Assembly (NCBI GenBank): GCA_018401885.1
Contig: JAGYKB010000003.1
Span: 93,646-157,645, forward strand
Origin: Gammaproteobacteria bacterium
GTDB taxonomy: Bacteria > Pseudomonadota > Gammaproteobacteria > Pseudomonadales > Pseudohongiellaceae
Direction of reading: 5' to 3'
DNA: 64,000 nucleotides
Below are positions 38,191 to 47,646 of the stretch, piece after piece; the first letter of the stretch is position 1, and the number at the start of each line of letters is the position of its first letter. The translations under genes and the position numbers were made by a program. The notes under the pieces were generated by a model that was not told the origin of the DNA, did no database searches, and saw nothing but the letters and a program-made list of their open reading frames with translations.

Positions 38191-40121
38191 TGATCGGCAC
38201 TCGGTCATAGCTAACATGCGACGCGAGCTGCATTGCTGCCAAAATAAGCCAGGAGCAACCTGGTGTAAGTGGTCTCCATAAAACCTTGTTGCTGTAAGTG
38301 CATTTGTGCTCTCGAGCTGCGCAACGCAACCGGCTTCGGCGTAGCCTGACACCGACGTTATTGAAAAAATTCAGAGCGTGTTTGAAGATGCGGCGGCGCA
38401 GGGGTCGTCAGATCTGCCACAGGCACCGGTGATGAAATACTGAACGGAAGCTGCTGCCCTCTCTTTCTCTCGATGAAGCGCTCCTCACGCCGGTGGAGGG
38501 CGAGTTACGATCATTGCGCCGAACATGCCTGCACCAGAATTTTTAACAGCTTGGTCGCAGGAACCGATTATGGCGTCGCTATCAGCGAAGATATTGAAGT
38601 CATGATTAACCTTAGCCTTCCTGGTGTAACGATACAGGAGGCAATGGATACGGTGCCGATCTATACAACTTAGACATCACTCGACGAGGAACATCTATAC
38701 CATGGGACCGGCGGCCTGCGCAACAGTTCACAATCGATTACCTCAATGTTCAACGCTTCCCGGTAATTCCAATATCCGTCGCTTAGCGGTAGCAATCAGG
38801 GCATCGGCGGCGGCGGCGTGGTGGTGGCCTCGGCGGCTTCCGGAGCAGGTGTTGGTGGCGGCTTCAATGGGTTAGACGGCAGCTTTGGTGGGGTAGTGCC
38901 GGCGGGCTGGATGGCGGCTTTCGAATCAAAATAATCGCGGCATATTAGCTTGGGTGGTGGTCTCGGCGGGGGAACAGGTTTAGGCGGCGGTGCGGGCGGT
39001 CAAATCTCGGCGTCGGCGTCTGACCGATTTTGGTCAGATCTCAGAGAGCTGCAATCACTAACCTTATCGGCGTCGAAGCAACGGCAGTAGTCAGGAGGTC
39101 AGTCTGGTGGTTTTGGAAAAGCTGGGCCAGAATCAATCAACAGTCACCGAAGGGGCGCAGCGTCACAGTGCAGCCGCTGACTGGAATCGTAATCGTTACC
39201 GCGTTTCCTAAGAGCTCGAACGTAGACGCGTTTATCAAGCGGCGCAGGAAAGTTTGCGCCGAGAGTCATTATTCAAGTTCAGTTTCTGAAGTAGTGCTGA
39301 ACAAAGGCTTCCAGTACGCATTGGATTTTAATACGTTCGAGGCGTCAAGCAGATGATCGGTTGCGGGCTCTGGTGCCTTCGTGGCAACCCCGAAGAGATT
39401 TGTTAGGTAGCAATGGCACGAAGCAAGCAGCGCAGCTTCTATCAGGCGATGGAGGAAGTTGAAGGCATCTCGGAGCCTTCAGTTTTCCACCAGCTGGTAC
39501 TTCGATGCCGTCTTCCAACTTCTCAGACCAGGAACAACACAGGTTATTTCAGGCCCTCAACACCGGAGTCCTCAACAACAATCAAGCGGTTTTCCAAGAC
39601 GGCGCGCAAAATTTTCAGACTCAGGCCGACACCACGACGATCGCCTCGGTCAATAACACATTTAGCGAACGCCAGCCGCTGTCGGCAATTTTTCTCTGGA
39701 ATCTCAATGGATATCACGCCGCAGATTTCGGCGAACGAGGGAGATAACGCGTTCATCCGATTATCGAAGTGCAGTCGACTCAAACTAAGAGCATCGCTGG
39801 ACAAACCAGGTCCCGTTAGCACTTACCTCGACTCGTGAAATAGACAGCGTAATCAAGGCAACGAACGGCAGAATAGTGGTACTGGGTGGATTGGCGTTTG
39901 AGCGCAACGTTAATGAGACGGCAGGACTACCGGGCGTAAGCCGGATACCGTTGCTTGGAAACGCGTTAGAGCAGAAGCAGATTCAATCGGTTAAGAGCGA
40001 ATTTATTATTCTTCTTAAGCCGATTATCGCGAGTGAGATTGGCGATCGAGCGGTGCTTGAGCAGAGTAATGAGCGCTTTCGCGAACTCAATAGAGCAATA
40101 GATCCGTTTGTGAATAATTAG
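38189..40121 (+). pseudogene. mshL: MSHA secretin gene mshL, disrupted by many frameshifts
   Basis: Secretin sequence can be followed across all three frames: a lipoprotein signal (AFVLSSCATQPASA, about 38300), NSLVAGTDYGVAISEDIE and SLPGVTIQEAMDTV (38530-38660), YNLDITRRG and DYLNVQR (38665-38760), a Gly-rich linker (38800-39000), QPLTGIVIVTAFP (39170), EVVLNKGFQYALDFNTFEASS (39290-39350), TSWYFDAVFQLL, ISMDITPQISANEGDN (39705-39745) and an uninterrupted end VVLGGLAFERNVNETAGLPGVSRIPLLGNALEQ to 40121. The frame changes many times between 38190 and 39870 with several stops, yet residues are well kept within each piece. MshL would form the outer-membrane pore of the MSHA pilus. As given, no full-length product can be made. 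Whether this is true decay or a poor stretch of consensus sequence is open. Confidence 0.85.
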
Positions 40122-40142
40122 ATCGCGTTAGGGATAAAGTTA

Positions 40143-41057
40143 ATGTACCTACAGCATTTTGGTCTTAAAGAACTGCCGTTAACGCTGACGCCGAATACGC
40201 ATTTCTTTCTCAATATGGCTAGCCATCATGCGGCCTACAATATGCTTATGGTTTCGATCATGAACGGCGAAGGCTTCATGAAGGTCGTTGGTGAAGTGGG
40301 AACTGGCAAAACTATTCTCTGTCGCAAAGTCTTGAACACACTAAGCGAAGACGAAAGAAATTTTGAAACAGCTTACATTCCCAATCCGATACTTAGTCCG
40401 AAGGGGCTCTTTCTCGCTTTCGCAGAGGAAATCGGATTAGAAACCATTCCGGATATCGATCATCACTCGCTGCTCAAGGAAATCACTAATCGACTTGCCG
40501 AGAGGGCTGTGCAGGGTCGAAAAGTCGTTTTGTTTATAGATGAAGCCCATGCGATGCCCGAAGAGACACTAGAGGCTCTGCGACTGTTAACAAATATCGA
40601 AACCGAGAAGGCAAAACTCTTGCAAGTTATTCTATTTGCGCAGCCCGAAATAGATATGATTCTAAATAAAACTACATTACGGCAATTAAGACAACGAATC
40701 ACATTCTCATTCACTCTGGTGGCGCTCGATAGAGAGGGTGTAGATCGTTACATAAACCACCGGTTAGCGATGGCGGGTCATAATGGACACGCGATCTTTA
40801 CCAAGAAATCGATCGACCTACTAGCCATTGTGAGTCGCGGTATCCCGCGCCTCGTCAATATTATTGCGCACAAGGCGTTAATGGTTGCTTTTGGTAAAGG
40901 CGAGCGGAGCGTCGATGAATCGCACATCCGGACAGCCACATTGGATACCGACGGTGTCGAGTTACCTTCCAAGAACTATGCACCGAGGATCGCTGCGGTG
41001 CTTGTCGCGATTATAGGCAGCGCTGCTGCCTTTTTCTTTGTCGGATTTAAATTATGA
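40143..41057 (+). CDS. mshM: MSHA biogenesis protein MshM (ExeA-like ATPase)
   Basis: A 304-residue AAA-type ATPase with the opening LKELPLTLTPNTHFFL, Walker A GEVGTGKTILCRK (near residue 52), Walker B VVLFIDEAHAMPEE (near residue 125), LRQRITFSF sensor region and a C-terminal membrane helix (VLVAIIGSAAAFFFVGF). ExeA-like proteins help place or assemble the secretin in the cell wall, so MshM would act with MshL, whose gene just upstream is broken here. It overlaps mshN by four bases (ATGA). Confidence 0.92.
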   Translation: MYLQHFGLKELPLTLTPNTHFFLNMASHHAAYNMLMVSIMNGEGFMKVVGEVGTGKTILCRKVLNTLSEDERNFETAYIPNPILSPKGLFLAFAEEIGLETIPDIDHHSLLKEITNRLAERAVQGRKVVLFIDEAHAMPEETLEALRLLTNIETEKAKLLQVILFAQPEIDMILNKTTLRQLRQRITFSFTLVALDREGVDRYINHRLAMAGHNGHAIFTKKSIDLLAIVSRGIPRLVNIIAHKALMVAFGKGERSVDESHIRTATLDTDGVELPSKNYAPRIAAVLVAIIGSAAAFFFVGFKL

Positions 41058-42214
41058 GTTTGGTTAATGACATGTTGCGAGACTTGGACCAGCGGCGAGC
41101 GGGCGAGGCGCTCACTGCCAGCGGCGAGAGTCTTAAGCCAGCGCAGCAATCCACAGCAAGGCCTAGGTCTCGTTGGATTTCTATCATTGGAGGTTTGGCT
41201 GCGTCTGCAGCGATTTTGTCTGGTGTTTGGTTTTTCGGTTCGGGAACGAGAACGTCTGAAGTTGATATCGCGATTTCAGCAGAGGCGGCAGTGTCTCCCC
41301 CCGAATTAGTAGAAAAGTCAATAAGCGTCGCTGGGCTAGTAGAATCACATCTGGACGGGATACGCACTGTAAGTAATTCTTCCAGTGTTTCGACTGATGA
41401 ACAAATTCAGTTAACAGCCCAAGAACTTTTGTCAGAGTCCTCGTTGCTAGATGCGCCAGCAGAGCCACTGATAAGCGAATTGGGCGAGTCTGAGATTTTC
41501 CTAGGCGAAGCCGAAGTAGACGCGCCTGCCCTAGTGGAAGAAAAGGCGCAGGAGAATGCTATAGCAATTAATACAACTGTGCAGCCGGCGACCGCGCTCG
41601 ACGCTCCACAAACGATTCGTAGCAATGATGAGTTAAGTGCGAATGAGGTCGATATCATTCAAGTGCAAAGTGCACTCAAGCTTCTCGCTAATGGAAACGA
41701 AGAAGCGGCTTTTGAGGCGTTGAGTTCGCATGTTCGGGCTGCGCCTGCTGCGCACCAATCGCGAGAAACGCTCATTAAACTCCTCTTGAGCAGGGGGCAG
41801 ACAGCACGCGCTGGGGCGTTGGCCGATGCGGGTCTCTCCATCGCGCCGAATCACAGTGGTTTTAAGAAAGCGAAGGCACGCTTTTTAATCGTCGACAAGA
41901 ATTACGACAGTGCTGCGGCGTTGCTTTCAGCGCGGGCACCAGAGCCAAGCTCAGATCTTGAATACCATGAACTGCTCGCTAGTGCGCAACTCGGCGCAGG
42001 CGATTTTATTGGTGCAATGCAGAGCTATCGGCAGCTCATCCAGTTTGATGGAAGCCAGGCTCGATGGTGGTATGGGTATGCCGTTGCAAATGACCGTATG
42101 GGCAACGGCAGTGCTGCAAAACAGTCTTACGAGCAGGCTCTTAAAGGCGGAAGCTTGAGTGTCAGCTTACGTAGAAGCAGCGAAGAAAGGATCGCAGCGC
42201 TCCCTGCTCAGTAG
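41054..42214 (+). CDS. mshN: MSHA biogenesis protein MshN (TPR protein)
   Basis: A 386-residue protein with the typical start SLVNDMLRDLDQRRA, one membrane helix (WISIIGGLAASAAILSGVWFF, about residues 37-57), an acidic linker and C-terminal tetratricopeptide repeats (about residues 205-380, for example AGALADAGLSIAPNHSGFKKAKA). The start motif matches MshN/GspB-like proteins, which support pilus or secretin assembly in the periplasm. It overlaps mshM by four bases and is followed by mshE after 68 bases. Confidence 0.88.
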   Translation: MSLVNDMLRDLDQRRAGEALTASGESLKPAQQSTARPRSRWISIIGGLAASAAILSGVWFFGSGTRTSEVDIAISAEAAVSPPELVEKSISVAGLVESHLDGIRTVSNSSSVSTDEQIQLTAQELLSESSLLDAPAEPLISELGESEIFLGEAEVDAPALVEEKAQENAIAINTTVQPATALDAPQTIRSNDELSANEVDIIQVQSALKLLANGNEEAAFEALSSHVRAAPAAHQSRETLIKLLLSRGQTARAGALADAGLSIAPNHSGFKKAKARFLIVDKNYDSAAALLSARAPEPSSDLEYHELLASAQLGAGDFIGAMQSYRQLIQFDGSQARWWYGYAVANDRMGNGSAAKQSYEQALKGGSLSVSLRRSSEERIAALPAQ

Positions 42215-42282
42215 ATACCCGAACACAACACTGTCACTCGGTCTAAGTGCCGAATTAAATAGAAAGCGAATCGGCATAGATT

Positions 42283-44028
42283 ATGGTTATCACACGGCTT
42301 AAAACATTCCTTGGCGACATGCTACTGCAAAAAGGCCTGATGACAGAAGTTCAGCTTGAGAGCGTGCTGCGTCAGCAGGCCGAGAGTGGAGCCCCCTTTG
42401 GTGAAATTGCTGTGAGCCTCGGGTATGTACAAGAAGAGGCAATGCTGATGACGCTTGCCGAACAACTACAGCTCGATTACGTTGATCTAAGCAGTTTTGA
42501 ATTTAAATCTCAGCTCGTCCTCAGTCTGCGAGAGAGTTATGCGCGCCGCTACGGCGCAATCGTGCTTGAAGATCGAGGAACTGATTTTCTCGTAGGCATG
42601 AAAGACCCTATGGATATCTTTGCAAGCGATGAACTGGAACGCCTATTACAAAAACCGATTACACCTGCTTTAGTCAACGCCACGGAGTTGCTTAACACGC
42701 TCGACCTCGTCTACCGGCGTACAGATGAAATTGCGAGTTTTGCAGAAGAACTGGATGGAGAGCTAACGGACGGTCAGTTCGACCTCGCCGCGATGGCTCT
42801 TGGCGCTGATGACAGCGAGGCGCCGGTAGTAAAACTGCTGCAGTCTATTTTTGTTGATGCAGTGCAGGTTCGCGCATCAGACATCCATATCGAGCCTGAT
42901 GAGAATGTGTTAAGAATACGCCAGCGTGTCGATGGCGTGCTGCAAGAGCAGGTCATGAAAGAGAAGCGAATAGCCTCTGCATTAGTGCTGAGATTAAAGC
43001 TGCTTTCAAGCCTCGATATCTCAGAGAAGCGATTACCTCAGGACGGACGCTTTAGCGTTCTAGTAAAAGGGCGAAAACTCGACGTGCGTCTGTCGACAAT
43101 GCCTATCGCTAACGGTGAATCTGTGGTGATGAGACTCCTCGATCAAACTGCAGGCGTCACCGACTTGAATGACGTTGGAATGCCGGTAGAGATGCTTGCG
43201 CGTTTTAGGCGGCTCATTCGAATGCCGCACGGATTGATTCTCGTAACAGGCCCGACGGGAAGTGGCAAGACAACAACTCTCTACGGTGCTCTACAGGAGC
43301 TCAACGTAGTCGATAAGAAAATAATCTCTGTGGAAGACCCAGTCGAATACAAGCTTCAGCGAATTAATCAGGTTCAGGTTAACGATAAAATAGAACTAGA
43401 TTTTGCGCGTGTACTTCGTTCTGCATTGCGTCAGGATCCCGATATTTTAATGGTGGGGGAAATCCGTGATAGCGAAACAGCTGACATCGCACTTCGTGCT
43501 GCAATGACCGGTCATCTTGTGCTTTCTACGCTCCATACAAACGATGCGCTTGCGAGTGCGATGCGTCTCGTCGATATGGGCGTAGAGGGTTTTCTGGCGG
43601 CAACTGCGCTACGCGCGTTGGTGGCACAGCGCCTAGTTAGAAAATTATGCGATACCTGCAAGCAAGAGCATTCGCTTGAAGGTGGGGACAGAATCTGGGT
43701 CCAGCGCCTGCTTAGAGATGATGCGAGTAGCATCCGGTTCCACCGTCCGGTTGGCTGTCATCGCTGCAATATGACAGGTTACCGAGGCCGAGTCGGCGTC
43801 TTCGAATTATTGGTGATGAATCAAGAATTAGGTGACGCGTTACGCAAAGGCGACAGTTCCGAATTTATCCGCGTAGCCCAGCGCACACCCGGCTACGTCC
43901 CCTTGATGAAGAGTGCATTCGATTTCGCCATTCGAGGCGTGACAAGTCTTGAGGAAGTGCAGCGTGTGTCGGAGCAGGTAGATGACTCGGTTGATTTCAT
44001 TATTCCGACGCATGAATCGAGCTTGTAA
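42283..44028 (+). CDS. mshE: MSHA pilus extension ATPase MshE
   Basis: A 581-residue cytoplasmic GspE/PilB-type ATPase powering pilus extension. It holds an N-terminal MshEN domain (residues 5-60), a linking domain, Walker A GPTGSGKTTTLYG (near residue 325), an Asp box, Walker B with DPDILMVGEIRD, a His box LVLSTLHTND, and the zinc tetracysteine CDTCKQEH...CHRCNM. In MshEN the two c-di-GMP-binding repeats normally start RLG; here they read FLGDMLLQKG and PFGEIAVSLG, so the lead Arg is absent in both while the LxxxLxxQ tail of the first is kept. Nucleotide control may be changed. Followed by mshG after 26 bases. Confidence 0.95.
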   Translation: MVITRLKTFLGDMLLQKGLMTEVQLESVLRQQAESGAPFGEIAVSLGYVQEEAMLMTLAEQLQLDYVDLSSFEFKSQLVLSLRESYARRYGAIVLEDRGTDFLVGMKDPMDIFASDELERLLQKPITPALVNATELLNTLDLVYRRTDEIASFAEELDGELTDGQFDLAAMALGADDSEAPVVKLLQSIFVDAVQVRASDIHIEPDENVLRIRQRVDGVLQEQVMKEKRIASALVLRLKLLSSLDISEKRLPQDGRFSVLVKGRKLDVRLSTMPIANGESVVMRLLDQTAGVTDLNDVGMPVEMLARFRRLIRMPHGLILVTGPTGSGKTTTLYGALQELNVVDKKIISVEDPVEYKLQRINQVQVNDKIELDFARVLRSALRQDPDILMVGEIRDSETADIALRAAMTGHLVLSTLHTNDALASAMRLVDMGVEGFLAATALRALVAQRLVRKLCDTCKQEHSLEGGDRIWVQRLLRDDASSIRFHRPVGCHRCNMTGYRGRVGVFELLVMNQELGDALRKGDSSEFIRVAQRTPGYVPLMKSAFDFAIRGVTSLEEVQRVSEQVDDSVDFIIPTHESSL

Positions 44029-44054
44029 AGGATAAGTAGCTAAAAGGGTATTAC

Positions 44055-45341
44055 TTGACGAATTTTAGATACAGCGGTAGAGACAGCAGCGGCGCGCTAG
44101 TTACCGGGGCTATTGATGCTAACTCGGCGGACGAAGTAGTCGCTGCCCTCTATGGCGAAAAGGTTACGCCGATAGATATCGAGCAGGCTTCAGTGGTGCA
44201 GGGTGCCCGCGGGACCGAACGCAGGCAGCGCAGAGTCTTTGATAGCAAAGCGCAAAGCGGCGACACTCTATGGGAGCAATTTAGAAGCTTGATCGGCGCG
44301 GCACCGGTCAGTATTGACGAGCAAATCATTTTCAGTCGTCAGATGTTTAGTTTGATCAAAGCCGGATTGCCTCTCGACAAAGCGCTGAAAGGGCTCGAGG
44401 CGTCGGTCACCAATACAGCGTTTAAACGTGTGCTAGCTGACCTCATCGTGTCGCTCGAAAACGGTTTGGATCTCGCGACAAGTCTGGGCAGGCATTCAGA
44501 TATCTTCTCTCAGCTATTCGTTAGTCTTATTCACGTAGGAGAGAACACAGGACGGCTCGATCAAGCATTTCGTGAGATAGCGAGATATCTTTCTCTTGAA
44601 CAGAAAACTCGGAAGCAAGTTAAGAAAGCGACGCGATATCCGCTTTTTGTTCTTATGTCGATTGCGGCAGCAATCGCGCTAATCACGGTATTTGTTATTC
44701 CAGTGTTTTCGTCGACCTTCGATCGCTTGGGTGCGGAGTTGCCATGGCAGACTCAGGCGTTGATTGGCGTGTCGGATTTCGCCGTTGCCTATTGGCCTGG
44801 GATTTTACTGTTGGTCTTTGGTGCGATCTGGGGATTTAACTATTATGTGAATACCGTCGAGGGACGCCTTGTATGGGACAAGCATAAATTAAAAATGCCA
44901 CTAGCAGGCGGAATATTTCTGCGTGTTGCGCTGGGTCGTTTTGCACGAACATTCTCGATGGTAATGAGTGCGGGTGTACCTATAGTGCAGGGACTGAATA
45001 TTGTTTCGGGCGCAGTAGGCAACGCGTTTGTAGCGAGTCATGTGCAGAAAATGCGCGAGGGTGTTGAACGCGGCGAACCGATGCATCGCACTGCCGCGGT
45101 GAGCGGTATGTTTACGCCGCTCGTTTTGCAAATGATTTCGGTAGGCGAAGAGACGGGAACAATCGATGAACTTCTCGCCGAGGTGGCTGACTTTTATGAT
45201 GCCGAGATCGAATACGACGTTGAGCGACTAAGCGACGCGATCGAGCCCATTTTAATTTCTATAATCGGTGGACTCGTTTTAGTAATGGCGCTCGGCGTCT
45301 TCCTTCCTATCTGGGATCTCAATACGGCGGTACAGGGATGA
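44055..45341 (+). CDS. mshG: MSHA inner-membrane platform protein MshG
   Basis: A 428-residue GspF/PilC-family polytopic protein with two GspF domains (about residues 90-210 and 290-415) and three or four membrane helices. Motifs FSRQMFSLIKAGLPLDKALKGLE, HVGENTGRLDQAF, FARTFSMVMSAGVPIVQGL and ISVGEETGTIDELL are typical. It would turn the motion of MshE into pilin insertion. The start codon is TTG (44055). The stop overlaps the next start by four bases (ATGA). Confidence 0.93.
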   Translation: MTNFRYSGRDSSGALVTGAIDANSADEVVAALYGEKVTPIDIEQASVVQGARGTERRQRRVFDSKAQSGDTLWEQFRSLIGAAPVSIDEQIIFSRQMFSLIKAGLPLDKALKGLEASVTNTAFKRVLADLIVSLENGLDLATSLGRHSDIFSQLFVSLIHVGENTGRLDQAFREIARYLSLEQKTRKQVKKATRYPLFVLMSIAAAIALITVFVIPVFSSTFDRLGAELPWQTQALIGVSDFAVAYWPGILLLVFGAIWGFNYYVNTVEGRLVWDKHKLKMPLAGGIFLRVALGRFARTFSMVMSAGVPIVQGLNIVSGAVGNAFVASHVQKMREGVERGEPMHRTAAVSGMFTPLVLQMISVGEETGTIDELLAEVADFYDAEIEYDVERLSDAIEPILISIIGGLVLVMALGVFLPIWDLNTAVQG

Positions 45342-45985
45342 AAGCCATGTCTCGTCTGGCGCGCCGCCGCCTTAGGGGATTTTCACTTTTCGAGTTCGTT
45401 GTATTTGTTCTATCGGTGGCGATCATCTATTCGTATGCTGCCGAGCGTTTATCCGGCTATCCAGGAGAAGCCGAAAAAGCCAATTTTATTGCCGTTCGAA
45501 CACAGCTGCAGAATAGTATGACGCTGATAACTTTTTCCGCACAGCTCAATGGAGGACGTGACGCGCTTATTACGACCCTCGAGGGTGGGAATCCGATGTC
45601 GCTTATGCTGAGGCCCCCGCGTAACTATCTCGGTGAATTCGAGGAGTACACTCTAAGAGATTTGCCAAGAAGGTCTTGGTTCTTTGATAAGACTCGCTCA
45701 GAACTTGTCTATCTGATCGGTAGTGGAGAGGGAGTAACACAACTTATGGGCGAGCGTTCAGTGCCGACGCAAGAAATAAGGCTTCATATTAAGGCAGAGT
45801 ATGTACTCGTTGAGAAAAGTACTGGGCTTCCAGTAGAAGTGGTTGCTGATTTTGGTCGCTTAGTTGCGACCGATGCAACAGAGCTACAATTTGCTGGGCT
45901 GGTATTAACCGAAATCGTGCCGTATCGATGGGGGAGTGGTGTTAATGAGGAGAAATTCGAGTTTGTCGCTATGGCACCTCGTTGA
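45338..45985 (+). CDS. Prepilin-like MSHA protein (MshF-like)
   Basis: A 215-residue protein with a type III signal: 14-residue leader, Gly, then FSLFEFVVFVLSVAIIYSY, with the +5 Glu conserved but more aromatic residues than usual. The remaining part is a pilin-like soluble domain. By position after mshG it corresponds to mshF (or a minor pilin) in known MSHA loci; the sequence alone does not settle this. It would be a minor pseudopilin in the periplasm or inner membrane. Confidence 0.65.
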   Translation: MKAMSRLARRRLRGFSLFEFVVFVLSVAIIYSYAAERLSGYPGEAEKANFIAVRTQLQNSMTLITFSAQLNGGRDALITTLEGGNPMSLMLRPPRNYLGEFEEYTLRDLPRRSWFFDKTRSELVYLIGSGEGVTQLMGERSVPTQEIRLHIKAEYVLVEKSTGLPVEVVADFGRLVATDATELQFAGLVLTEIVPYRWGSGVNEEKFEFVAMAPR

Positions 45986-46251
45986 TAGGCTAAATGCGCA
46001 ATAGTTGCTACGTGGTTGCTATTTGCGGTCTAAAGTGATCAAGTAGGGAACAAAGTGAGAAGAAAACGAAGTCTACTCAGAAACTATGTATACAGTTCGA
46101 AAATTTTGCTAGAGAATGCTTAATTAGATGAAACAAAATCTTATTACACTCGGAACAGTTAAAGTAAAAAGTAAAAAGTAAAAATAACAGTGTATAACAA
46201 CCGAGAAATGGGTCTATGACAGACCAAATGCAACTAAGGACTATCACGATC
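45986..46251 (+). promoter_or_regulatory. AT-rich region with heptamer repeat before the pilin gene
   Basis: About 265 bases without a coding frame before the mshA-like gene, likely carrying its own promoter. It contains (GTAAAAA)3 at 46164-46184, preceded by a partial copy, and a possible -10 TATAAC at 46193-46198. No sigma-54 GG-N10-GC site is seen at a proper position. Confidence 0.45.
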
Positions 46252-46875
46252 ATGACTAGAGCAAAAAGCTTAAATATCTCAGCAACACAAAGCGGTTTTA
46301 CGATTATCGAATTGATAGTTGTAATCCTCCTGCTCGGCATTCTCACGGCCACGGCTCTACCTCGGTTTCTGGAAGTAACAGACGAAGCGCACGACGCAGT
46401 TGTAGATGCAGTATTCGGTGGGCTTACGACCGGTGTAGCGCTGTTTAGAGCGGGCTATGTCGCACAGGGCGAACCTGATGCGGATGTTGCGATTACCGCT
46501 TACGGCGATGGCACACTTCGAACGAACGAGTACGGTTATCCAATGGGTACGACGAGTGATGCTGATGGTGTTATCGATGAGGTGGCCGATTGCGTAGAGG
46601 CCTACAACGCATTGCTGCTGGCCGGGCGGCCAAGCATTGTTGCCGACACGAACAGGATAACAACCGCAGTGGACGCGGATGACATCGTGGGCGGCACCGT
46701 GGACTTTTTGGCAATTAGAACATCGTTCCCTGCCGACGACGAAAAATGCTACTACGCCTATACGGGGCAATACGCATCAGCGGCGCTCTCCGCAGCCGGT
46801 GCTGATTCGTCACCAATAATTGTCTACGACTCAACTAATGGCTCCGTTAATCTCACCAATAGCGGCGCACTCTAG
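46252..46875 (+). CDS. mshA: MSHA pilin (MshA/MshB-like)
   Basis: About 207 residues with a 14-residue leader, the prepilin cleavage site SG-FTIIELIVVILLLGILTATALPRF, +5 Glu, and a globular domain with two Cys (VADCVEAYN, DDEKCYYAY) suited to a disulfide loop. It is the best candidate for the major pilin; mshA and mshB cannot be told apart with only one copy here. The start at 46252 is preferred for a normal leader length (AAGGAC upstream); ATG 46216 would add 12 residues. Confidence 0.8.
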   Translation: MTRAKSLNISATQSGFTIIELIVVILLLGILTATALPRFLEVTDEAHDAVVDAVFGGLTTGVALFRAGYVAQGEPDADVAITAYGDGTLRTNEYGYPMGTTSDADGVIDEVADCVEAYNALLLAGRPSIVADTNRITTAVDADDIVGGTVDFLAIRTSFPADDEKCYYAYTGQYASAALSAAGADSSPIIVYDSTNGSVNLTNSGAL

Positions 46876-46974
46876 ATCGAGTAAGCTGGTGACCGCAAAC
46901 AGCCACTAGTCCAGCTTATTTAGCAGGATCCTTGGCGTTCGGTCCGCATAAGCCTCATTGTAGGAAAGTGAAAG

Positions 46975-47646
46975 ATGGGGGTTAAGCCGTTCAATTTACC
47001 GACCAGTAGCTACGGACGCCTGTCTGGTCGCAGTGGGGTGAGGAGAGCGGTAGATAGTCCGGTAAATATTTCGGTAAATAGTGCGTTAATTCGTGCGGTA
47101 GATGGCTCGGCTTCCCCAAAGACTCAGTCAGGGGTCACTCTGCTCGAACTAGTCATTGTTATTTTTCTTTTTGGCATCATCGGCATCGTGGCGCTCTCGC
47201 GGACGATGGGCGCTAATACATTCAACCAGCTCATTGCGCGCGATCAGATAATCTCGGTGGCGCGTATCGCGCAAAATGTACGTATGGGCCGAGCACCTGT
47301 CAGTTTTTCGATTACCCCGAATGTCAGCGGCGATCTACTCGCGATTTCTGCCTCGCATGATGGAGGCGTCTTTAGCGCCGTCACCGTAAACGCAGTCGAT
47401 GTTGTGATTAGGGCCGATATCAATCAGTCGATGAGCTGCGCCGTGACAGATGGCGCCGCGCTCGTCACGAATGCCAACCCCCTCGTGTTCACCTACGAAG
47501 CCCTCGGCGAACTTGGCGTCAGCGGCGTATCAGGCAGCACCGGAGCCGTTAATAGCGCTGCGCGTATTTGCATAAATGGCGACTCGGCCATGTCTATCTG
47601 CGTTGCGTCCTCGGGTTATGCCTATGCGGGCGACTGCGATGGGTAA
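46975..47646 (+). CDS. mshC: MSHA minor pilin MshC-like
   Basis: A 223-residue prepilin-like protein. The mature start VTLLELVIVIFLFGIIGIVALSR follows Gly, but the leader is about 52 residues, far longer than the usual 6-25. No ATG lies nearer; a GTG at 47038 would shorten it to about 31. The leader-coding DNA has short direct repeats (ggtaaata) around 47059-47085. The soluble domain has a Cys pair (SMSCAV, ARICINGD). Position between mshA and mshD supports mshC. Its end overlaps mshD by eight bases. Confidence 0.78.
   Translation: MGVKPFNLPTSSYGRLSGRSGVRRAVDSPVNISVNSALIRAVDGSASPKTQSGVTLLELVIVIFLFGIIGIVALSRTMGANTFNQLIARDQIISVARIAQNVRMGRAPVSFSITPNVSGDLLAISASHDGGVFSAVTVNAVDVVIRADINQSMSCAVTDGAALVTNANPLVFTYEALGELGVSGVSGSTGAVNSAARICINGDSAMSICVASSGYAYAGDCDG

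Noticed and set aside
39030..39838. Separate small genes in the mshL region
   Set aside because: Their translations are fragments of the secretin in different frames (for example the VVLNKGFQYALDFNTF segment), not independent genes.
46357..46770. A 137-residue minus-strand frame opposite the pilin gene
   Set aside because: Antisense shadow of a gene with clear pilin motifs; no ribosome binding site or recognisable domain.
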